Shown here piece by piece: positions 14,055 to 18,960 of a stretch of DNA of 18,960 bases (its first letter is position 1; each line of letters begins with the position of its first letter). The notes beneath the pieces were generated by a model. The model was not told the DNA's origin and made no database searches. It saw only the letters and a program-made list of their open reading frames with translations. The position numbers were made by a program, and so were the translations under genes. The stretch comes from Oscillospiraceae bacterium (GTDB lineage Bacteria; Bacillota; Clostridia; Oscillospirales; Ruminococcaceae): positions 1 to 18,960 of the forward strand of contig JAGZUF010000033.1 of NCBI GenBank assembly GCA_018380115.1. Direction: 5' to 3'.

Positions 14055-16376
14055 TCAGTCGCTGTAATTGGTCGTATCCATGAAGGTCACTTCTATCACA
14101 GTGCCCTCTTCCACTTCGGTTCCTTCTGCCACACTTTGGGCCGAGCACTGGACGCTGGCCGAATCGACCAAGGCGCCCTTTGCCTGCATGTTCAGCCCCG
14201 CCTGGTTCAGCACGCGCATGGCAGTGTCATAGCTCTGGCCCACCACATTGGGCACCTTTACAAGCGACGGCCCGGCACCCTCATCTGTATACAGCACAAT
14301 CGTGCTCTGCCGTGCAATGGCCGTGCCGCCTGCCGGATATTGGTAGGTGACCGTGCTGCCGCTGCCGCGCACCACGAAGTTCAGGCCCGTCTGGTTCATC
14401 TTTACCTGTGCACTGGCGGAATCCATGCCCACAACGGCCGGCACGCTCACCTCCGCCATAGCCTGTTCCTCTTCAGAATACTCGCGCTCCACCCCAAGGT
14501 AGGGCAGCGAGTCGTTGATGGTGTTGGCCACCACAAAGGCCGCGTTTTTGCCGCCGTAATTGGTGACGAGCGTGGGGGTATCCAGCAGCACCAGCACCGC
14601 AATCTTCGGGTCGTTTGCCGGGGCAAAGCCAAGAAACGAAGAAATATATTGCTGTTCTTCCTCTTCGTCACCCACACCAATACCCTGGTTCTTCTGGCTG
14701 GTGCCGGATTTTCCGCCCACATGATACCCTGCCACATAGGCGTTTTTGCCGTGGCCCTCCTTCACGCTGTTTTCCAGCATGGTGCAGATGGTATTGCTGA
14801 CATCTTCACTAATCACCTGCCGCTTGATGACAGGCTCTACATTTTCCACTACATTGCCGTCGGCGTCCAGTATCTGCTTTACTACATGGGGCTCCAGCAG
14901 CTTGCCGCCGTTCACAACGGCGCATGCTGCTGTGATAAGCGCGATGGGAGTCACCGAAGTGGTCTGCCCGAAGGCGCTGGACGAGAGCTCTACCACGCCC
15001 ATTCGCTCGCGTGAAACGGTCTGTGTGAGCGATTCGTCATCCATATCAATGCCGGTGCGCTCCAGAAAGCCGAACGCCTGCAAATAGTCGCAGAATACAT
15101 CCTTGCCCATTTTCCACGCCATCTGAATGAAATACGGGTTGCACGAGTTATCCAGCCCGCCGTAAAAATCAAGCGTACCGTGGCCGTTCAGCTCTGCACA
15201 GTGCATTGTGACGCCTTTGACTACTTCCAGCGAGCCGCTGCAGCTGAATGTCTGAGAAGTATCGACCAGGCCGGAATCCAGCGCGGCGGCGGCTGTAATC
15301 ATTTTGAACACAGAGCCGGGAAAGTATGTATCCGACACCGCTTTGTTGCGCCACACGCGCTGCCACAGTGCATTTGTCTTTGCCTGTGCGCGCTCCTCTT
15401 CGTCTGTGATGGCCTCCAGCTCTTCCAGAATGACCGGGTCCGTGATAGTGAAAGGGTCGTTCAGGTCATAAGAAGGCTCTACCGCCATAGCCAGTATCTC
15501 GCCCGTGTTCACATCCATCACGATGCCTGCGCCGCGGTTTTTCACACCATACTCTGTAATGGCCGCAGAAAGGTGCGTCTCCAAACTTTGCTGGATATTT
15601 TCATCAATGCTCAGCACAAGGCTGTTGCCGTCCTGCGCCTCGTATACCGTGCTGTATTCTTCATCCTGCATGTCCTCGCCGCGGGCATTTTTCACAGACA
15701 CCACGCGGCCGTCTGTACCCTTCAGCGTTTCATTGTAGTGATGCTCCAGCCCAATAGTGCCGTCGCCGTCGGCATTGGTGAAGCCGATAACCGTGGCCGC
15801 CATATCACCATAGGGATAATAGCGCTTGGAGGCCTGTTCCAAAGTGATGCCCCGTATAGGGTTATCCTTATTGTTTTTATCCGAATTATACTCCGTAATC
15901 CACTGGGTAATCTCATCTGCCACAGGCTTTTCCACCTGCCGCTTGATCGTCTGGTAATTAGATTCAGATTTGGACAGCTTTTCCACAACCGGCTCCAGCT
16001 CCAGCTCCAGTATCTCGGCCAGCTTTTTTGCCACCATATAAATGTCCGTGCCGTCCGTGTTCATATCTTTCGGAGAAGCAACCACGTTCCAGACTGTAGC
16101 GCTTTTTGCCAGCACATTCATATTTGCGTCATAGATGGTGCCGCGGTTTGCCTCAATGGGCTCATCGCGCAGCTGCTGCGCAGCGGCGCGCGTGCTGTAT
16201 TCTTCATGATGCTTGAATTGCAGCACCCCAAGGTTATATATCAGTGTGCCAAAACCACCCAGCACGAATACGGCCGCCACAACGGCGGCACGCAGGCGCA
16301 TGCTGCGCGTCACATTGCTTTGGGGCGCCGGCTGCTGTGTGCGCTGCTGGCCCTGATTCTGCTCTGGTCGTGCCAA
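14055..16376 (-). CDS. Class B penicillin-binding protein with two PASTA domains (FtsI/SpoVD type)
   Basis: This 773-residue transpeptidase cross-links septal peptidoglycan with FtsW. It has a cytoplasmic Gln-rich tail, one membrane segment (about 29-50), a dimerisation/pedestal domain (R-G-x-I-Y-D at 78-83), and the transpeptidase domain with S355-x-x-K358 (P-G-S-V-F-K), S411-C-N413 and K556-S-G-T559. Two PASTA domains follow (about 643-697 and 706-767, each opening V-P-x-V-V-G). The start is TTG 16376, eight bases after GGAG; the next in-frame ATG (codon 26) has no ribosome site. One PBP lies between ftsL and murE, where Bacillus has both pbpB and spoVD; PASTA number does not settle which it is. 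Confidence 0.95.
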   Translation of the reverse strand: MARPEQNQGQQRTQQPAPQSNVTRSMRLRAAVVAAVFVLGGFGTLIYNLGVLQFKHHEEYSTRAAAQQLRDEPIEANRGTIYDANMNVLAKSATVWNVVASPKDMNTDGTDIYMVAKKLAEILELELEPVVEKLSKSESNYQTIKRQVEKPVADEITQWITEYNSDKNNKDNPIRGITLEQASKRYYPYGDMAATVIGFTNADGDGTIGLEHHYNETLKGTDGRVVSVKNARGEDMQDEEYSTVYEAQDGNSLVLSIDENIQQSLETHLSAAITEYGVKNRGAGIVMDVNTGEILAMAVEPSYDLNDPFTITDPVILEELEAITDEEERAQAKTNALWQRVWRNKAVSDTYFPGSVFKMITAAAALDSGLVDTSQTFSCSGSLEVVKGVTMHCAELNGHGTLDFYGGLDNSCNPYFIQMAWKMGKDVFCDYLQAFGFLERTGIDMDDESLTQTVSRERMGVVELSSSAFGQTTSVTPIALITAACAVVNGGKLLEPHVVKQILDADGNVVENVEPVIKRQVISEDVSNTICTMLENSVKEGHGKNAYVAGYHVGGKSGTSQKNQGIGVGDEEEEQQYISSFLGFAPANDPKIAVLVLLDTPTLVTNYGGKNAAFVVANTINDSLPYLGVEREYSEEEQAMAEVSVPAVVGMDSASAQVKMNQTGLNFVVRGSGSTVTYQYPAGGTAIARQSTIVLYTDEGAGPSLVKVPNVVGQSYDTAMRVLNQAGLNMQAKGALVDSASVQCSAQSVAEGTEVEEGTVIEVTFMDTTNYSD

Positions 16377-16488
16377 ATTGCTCTCTCCTTTTTACAGCGC
16401 CGGGCCATGAGCCGCGCTTATTTGCAGGCCGCTGCACACACGGCGGCCGGACCCTGTGCACCAGCCTTTTCTGCCGAAAAACACTGGT

Positions 16489-16546
16489 AAAAAAGAAGAA
16501 TCACCGCACCCACGGCGCTTGTTTTCGCCCTTGCGGCTGCGGTGAT
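16489..16546 (-). terminator. Terminator-like hairpin after ftsL
   Basis: On the minus strand ATCACCGCA (16546-16538) pairs with TGCGGTGAT (16508-16500), with an inner GGCG/CGCC stem, followed by TTCTTCTTTTTT. It starts 14 bases after the ftsL stop. The remaining gap to the PBP gene (16377-16488) holds further GC-rich inverted repeats (GGCCGC/GCGGCC around 16435-16456) but no convincing promoter. Confidence 0.7.
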
Positions 16547-16559
16547 AATTCTTATGGGT

Positions 16560-17045
16560 TTAAGGGTCAAGGTATGCCATAAAGCTTAAAAAGCCGCCTG
16601 TAACATGCTGCATGAACCGCTGGAACCCCGACGCTTGGCGCACCACACGTGCCTCTTCCCCGCCGGCCACATAAGTTATCTGGCTTTTGTCCATTTTCAC
16701 AAGGCCAAGCTCGGTGCGGGCATAGTTTTCCACTTCGGTAAGGTTCGTCTGCATTTCCAGCTGGTTATTCAGATAGTCGTATTCGCTGCGAAGCTCCACA
16801 AGCTCGTCCTGTTTTTTTCCTATCTGCCCGCCAAGCTCTGTCAATGTAGACTGTGCCACCAGTACGCTGCAAATGAGTCCCAGTGCAACGGCGCACAGCA
16901 CTATGAACTGGGCGCGCTGCCAAAGCCTGCGAAGCACCACGCGCTTTTCTGTTTTTTCCACGCGAAGCCTTTCCCGCCCCGCCCGCTGCGCGCGCTGTGC
17001 GCTGCGCGCATATACATTCAAATCGTACGCGGCTGCCTGCTGCAT
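16560..17045 (-). CDS. ftsL: FtsL-like septum protein
   Basis: This 161-residue bitopic protein has the FtsL layout: a basic cytoplasmic tail (1-45), one membrane segment (46-66) and an extracellular leucine-zipper-like coiled coil (67-103, with regularly spaced L, I and V). The segment V-E-N-Y-A-R-T-E-L-G-L-V (105-116) is typical of FtsL/DivIC proteins. It should form the FtsQ-FtsL-DivIC complex that activates FtsW and the PBP. Sequence conservation in this family is low, so the name rests on topology and its place between rsmH and the PBP gene. It is longer than most FtsL because of a C-terminal extension (about 128-161). The ATG follows a GGGGGCGGAG purine stretch. Confidence 0.88.
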   Translation of the reverse strand: MQQAAAYDLNVYARSAQRAQRAGRERLRVEKTEKRVVLRRLWQRAQFIVLCAVALGLICSVLVAQSTLTELGGQIGKKQDELVELRSEYDYLNNQLEMQTNLTEVENYARTELGLVKMDKSQITYVAGGEEARVVRQASGFQRFMQHVTGGFLSFMAYLDP

Positions 17046-17065
17046 GTGGCTCCGCCCCCTTTCTT

Positions 17066-17086
17066 CTTCTGCTGCTTTTGCAGAAG
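17066..17086 (-). other. Hairpin between rsmH and ftsL
   Basis: CTTCTGC (17066-17072) and GCAGAAG (17080-17086) form a perfect 7-bp stem with a seven-base loop, located between the rsmH stop and the ftsL ribosome site. No T-run follows on the minus strand, so it is not a terminator; it could influence ftsL translation or mRNA processing. Confidence 0.45.
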
Positions 17087-17093
17087 GCGTTTT

Positions 17094-18017
17094 CTATAAT
17101 TTTTCTATCACGCGCAGCTTTGCAGAGCGCGCGCGCCGGTTTGCTTCCTGTTCGGCCTGGGATGCCTCTACAGGTTTTTTGAACACCAGTTTGCCCTTTG
17201 CCTTACCGCCGCACACGCATACCGGATATTCCGGCGGGCAGGTGCAGGCTGTAGCCCACTGCCGGAAGCGCTGTTTTACCAGCCTGTCTTCCAGCGAGTG
17301 GAAAGTGATGACGCACAGGCGTCCGCCCGGCAAAAGGCGGTCAAATATGGCATCCAGGCCCTCGCTCAAGGCTTCCAGCTCTCCATTCACCGCAATGCGA
17401 AGCGCTTGGAATGTGCGGCGCGCCGGATTCTTCGCCTTCCTGCGCTGGGCAGGCGGTAAAGCCGCCGCTGTCAGCTGCGCCAGCTGCAATGTGGTGCTTA
17501 TTGGATGCTGATGGCGCACAGCGCATATTTTACCTGCAATTTGCCAGGCATACGGTTCTTCACCATATTCCCGCAGGATGCGGCTCAGTTCCTCACGCGG
17601 CAGGCCGTTCACAAGATCGGCAGCCGTAGGGCCAGCCTGACTCATGCGCATATCCAGCGGCGCGTCCCCCTGGTACGAGAACCCCCGCGAAACCTCATCC
17701 AGTTGATGGCTGGATACGCCAAGGTCCAGCAGCGCGCCGTTCAGCCCCGCCACACCGGCGCTGTCCAGCACAGCGGCCGCGCAGCGAAAGTTCGCCTGTA
17801 TGACAACCGCGGGAAGCCCGGCTAGGCGGGCACGCGCAGTCTCTATGGCGTCCGGGTCCTGATCCAGACAGATCAGGCGGCCGGCGTGCAGGCGCGCCGC
17901 AATTTCTTTTGAGTGCCCTGCCCCGCCCACGGTGCCGTCAAGATATGTGCCGTCCGGCTGGATAGCAAGTGCCTCAAGGCATTGCGTGAGGAGGACAGGG
18001 ATGTGATGAAATTCCAT
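17094..18017 (-). CDS. rsmH: 16S rRNA (cytosine-1402-N4)-methyltransferase RsmH
   Basis: RsmH (MraW) methylates N4 of C1402 in the ribosomal P site using S-adenosylmethionine. The 307-residue protein has H-H-I-P-V-L-L at the N terminus, the SAM motif D-G-T-V-G-G-A-G-H-S (27-36), D-Q-D-P-D-A-I (52-58), D-L-G-V-S-S-H-Q-L-D, F-S-Y-Q-G-D-A-P-L-D-M-R-M, and F-H-S-L-E-D-R-L-V-K near the end, all standard. The ATG lies four bases after the mraZ stop, so the two are almost certainly co-translated. Its place directly after mraZ is near-universal in dcw clusters. Confidence 0.98.
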   Translation of the reverse strand: MEFHHIPVLLTQCLEALAIQPDGTYLDGTVGGAGHSKEIAARLHAGRLICLDQDPDAIETARARLAGLPAVVIQANFRCAAAVLDSAGVAGLNGALLDLGVSSHQLDEVSRGFSYQGDAPLDMRMSQAGPTAADLVNGLPREELSRILREYGEEPYAWQIAGKICAVRHQHPISTTLQLAQLTAAALPPAQRRKAKNPARRTFQALRIAVNGELEALSEGLDAIFDRLLPGGRLCVITFHSLEDRLVKQRFRQWATACTCPPEYPVCVCGGKAKGKLVFKKPVEASQAEQEANRRARSAKLRVIEKL

Positions 18018-18021
18018 GGCC

Positions 18022-18441
18022 TCAGAACCCCATTTCTTCCATAGCCGCCTCTACATGGGCGCTGTCAAGCTCCTGCTCGGCCCTGCGCCATGCGGCCGTA
18101 TCCCATATCTCGGCATAGCGGCCCACGCCGATTACCGTGACGTCTTTGGTGAGGCCCGCATGGGCGCGAAGCGACGGGGAAAGCAAAATGCGGCCCTGTT
18201 TATCCGGCTCCACCTCGCAGGCATAGGCGTACAGAAAGCGCTTTACCTGACGCGGCTTGAGCATGCCCTTATCTTCCAAAAGCGCATCCATTCGTTCCCA
18301 CTCTTCCTGCGGAAAAGCCACAAGGCAATTGTCCAGCCACTTGGTCACGATAAACGTTTGGCCCATTTTTTCCCGGAATTTGGCTGGAAAATTCAGGCGT
18401 CCCTTGCTATCCACTGCATAGTTGTACTCACCCAGCAGCAC
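18022..18441 (-). CDS. mraZ: Transcriptional regulator MraZ
   Basis: MraZ is an AbrB-like DNA-binding protein that represses its own dcw promoter and forms ring oligomers. The 139-residue product has both duplicated domains with their signature: D-S-K-G-R-L-N-F-P-A-K-F-R in the first half and D-K-Q-G-R-I-L-L-S-P-S-L-R in the second. GTG 18441 is chosen because it gives the family start M-L-L-G-E-Y and is eight bases after AAGGTGG; the GTG codons at 18453 and 18450 overlap that ribosome site. The three TGGGN boxes just upstream fit autoregulation. It is the first gene of the leftward cluster. Confidence 0.96.
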   Translation of the reverse strand: MLLGEYNYAVDSKGRLNFPAKFREKMGQTFIVTKWLDNCLVAFPQEEWERMDALLEDKGMLKPRQVKRFLYAYACEVEPDKQGRILLSPSLRAHAGLTKDVTVIGVGRYAEIWDTAAWRRAEQELDSAHVEAAMEEMGF

Positions 18442-18468
18442 AGCGGACACCACCTTTCCTGCCTAATT

Positions 18469-18493
18469 ACCCACTTTACCCCACTTCTACCCA
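18469..18493 (-). promoter_or_regulatory. MraZ operator: three TGGGN boxes at 10-bp spacing
   Basis: On the minus strand TGGGT (18493-18489), TGGGG (18483-18479) and TGGGT (18473-18469) are direct repeats, each separated by exactly five bases. This matches the known MraZ-binding pattern of repeated TGGGN boxes with 5-nt spacers. They begin 11 bases after the -10 box and cover the start of transcription and the leader. Confidence 0.92.
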
Positions 18494-18504
18494 CTACAAT
18501 GAAT

Positions 18505-18533
18505 ATTATAACGGCAAGCCGTGCAAAAAGCAA
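18505..18533 (-). promoter_or_regulatory. Promoter of the dcw cluster (TTGCTT-N17-TATAAT)
   Basis: On the minus strand a perfect TATAAT (18510-18505) is preceded after 17 bases by TTGCTT (18533-18528). The weak -35 and perfect -10 lie immediately upstream of the MraZ boxes. Start of transcription is predicted near 18498, giving a leader of about 57 bases. Confidence 0.8.
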
Positions 18534-18557
18534 GCCTTTTTGTCTGTATGGTGCTAT

Positions 18558-18573
18558 TTTCACAGTTGTGAAA
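18558..18573. promoter_or_regulatory. 16-bp palindrome TTTCACA-GT-TGTGAAA upstream of the dcw promoter
   Basis: Seven-base arms (18558-18564 and 18567-18573) are perfect inverted repeats around a GT centre. It lies about 25 bases upstream of the -35 box, a position suited to an activator or a second regulator. It is not an MraZ box and has no following T-run, and I do not recognise the family that would bind it. Confidence 0.5.
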
Positions 18574-18610
18574 CTGCATTTACAACACGTTGCCGGGCGT
18601 TTCTTTTCTG

Positions 18611-18651
18611 AGAAAAAAAGCAGCCCGTGCAGGCATTGCCTGCACGGGCTG
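18611..18651 (-). terminator. Strong intrinsic terminator of the 42-codon gene
   Basis: On the minus strand arms of up to 15 bp (18651-18637 with 18635-18621, inner pairs opening to form the loop) are followed by seven T residues. It ends transcription 22 bases after the stop of the small gene and separates it from the dcw promoter. Confidence 0.93.
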
Positions 18652-18672
18652 TCGGTTTCATTTCAGGGTATG

Positions 18673-18801
18673 TCAATCCTCATATTCTTCGCTTTCTTCA
18701 TCCGTCTCCTGTGTGTTTTCAGGGCAAACCGCCCCAAACACGCTTTTCAGCTTATCCATAAAGGACGCCGTGTTCGGCGCCTGCAGCTCTTTTTGTGCCA
18801 T
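18673..18801 (-). CDS. Small protein: amphipathic helix plus acidic tail, SepF N-terminus-like
   Basis: This 42-codon gene is supported by an ATG at 18801, a GGAAGGGG ribosome site nine bases upstream, and a strong terminator 22 bases after its TGA. The product begins M-A-Q-K-E-L-Q. Residues 13-26 (S-F-M-D-K-L-K-S-V-F-G-A-V-C) put hydrophobics at 14, 15, 18, 21, 22 and 25 on one face and lysines on the other. Residues 28-42 are strongly acidic (T-D-E-E-S-E-E-Y-E-D at the end). Helix then acidic tail is the layout of the membrane-targeting start of SepF, an FtsZ anchor, but no SepF core follows. This resemblance is by eye and is inference. Cys26 is its only cysteine. An AT-rich stretch at 18835-18870 probably holds its promoter, but no good -35/-10 pair could be fixed. 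It is transcribed in the same direction as the dcw cluster, ahead of it. Confidence 0.68.
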   Translation of the reverse strand: MAQKELQAPNTASFMDKLKSVFGAVCPENTQETDEESEEYED

Positions 18802-18904
18802 AATGCCTGTCCCCTTCCGGCATATTTTTTCTATTTATAATATACGCCGGATGTATCTATAATAGAAGCAAAATATCCCGTAATTACTGGCTTTTTGAGC
18901 CAAA

Positions 18905-18934
18905 GTGTAGGAATAATGCAGAAATAACCTACAC
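18905..18934. repeat. Inverted repeat GTGTAGG / CCTACAC with 16-bp centre
   Basis: Seven-base perfect arms at 18905-18911 and 18928-18934 lie upstream of the small gene, near the window edge. The AT-rich centre and spacing would suit a dimeric regulator. The rest of 18802-18960 shows AT-rich intergenic DNA without a convincing gene. Confidence 0.4.
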
Positions 18935-18960
18935 GCAACGGCTTCAAATTGCATCTTATT

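Noticed and set aside
15180..16490. Rightward 436-codon frame opposite the PBP gene
   Set aside because: It is antisense to a complete transpeptidase with all catalytic motifs and has no known domain or ribosome site.
7739..18017. Possible mobile element, CRISPR or phage insertion within the cluster
   Set aside because: Gene order is a normal dcw cluster with small gaps; no transposase, direct-repeat array or integrase was seen on either strand.
18835..18960. Leftward open frame at the right edge ending in TAA at 18835
   Set aside because: It reads AT-rich intergenic sequence rich in Tyr, Phe and Ile with no ribosome site at its ATG; it is more likely promoter DNA of the small gene.

Overview
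The window looks like part of a low-to-mid GC to GC-rich Gram-positive genome, most likely a clostridial gut bacterium of the Oscillospiraceae/Ruminococcaceae type. This is inferred from the gene set (DivIVA, DivIB-type FtsQ, PASTA-bearing division PBP, clostridial-style MraZ control), from the strong TTGACA/TATAAT promoters and GGAGG ribosome sites, and from protein style; it was not checked against a database.

Layout. At the left edge (1-312) the first 11 codons of a leftward gene run off the window, preceded by two leftward promoters. Positions 314-547 hold a leftward tRNA-Gln(CUG)/tRNA-Pro(CGG) unit with a consensus promoter and a strong terminator. Positions 614-1536 hold a rightward pair: a YdbC/PC4-like single-strand nucleic-acid binding protein and an HD-domain phosphohydrolase. 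This pair meets the leftward main cluster at a bidirectional terminator (1619-1657).

From 18441 down to 1668 almost everything is one leftward division and cell wall (dcw) cluster. In transcription order it is mraZ, rsmH, ftsL, a class B PBP with two PASTA domains, murE, murF, mraY, ftsW/spoVE, murG, murA, ftsQ/divIB, ftsZ, divIVA-like, thioredoxin. The cluster begins with a TATAAT promoter followed immediately by three TGGGN boxes at exact 10-bp intervals, the expected MraZ operator. The genes together cover lipid II synthesis (MurA, MurE, MurF, MraY, MurG), septal polymerisation and cross-linking (FtsW plus PBP), the FtsQ-FtsL scaffold, the FtsZ ring and a pole/septum coiled-coil protein. 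murB, murC, murD and ftsA are absent from the cluster; ftsQ is followed directly by ftsZ.

Unusual points. Intrinsic-terminator-like hairpins sit inside the cluster after ftsL, ftsW, murA and ftsZ, and a large palindrome lies between murG and murA, so the cluster is probably transcribed in steps. Immediately upstream of mraZ is a previously uncalled 42-codon gene with its own ribosome site and terminator. Its product has an amphipathic helix followed by an acidic tail and resembles the membrane-targeting end of SepF without the SepF core; this is the most interesting candidate for something undescribed. No mobile element, CRISPR array or phage gene was seen.
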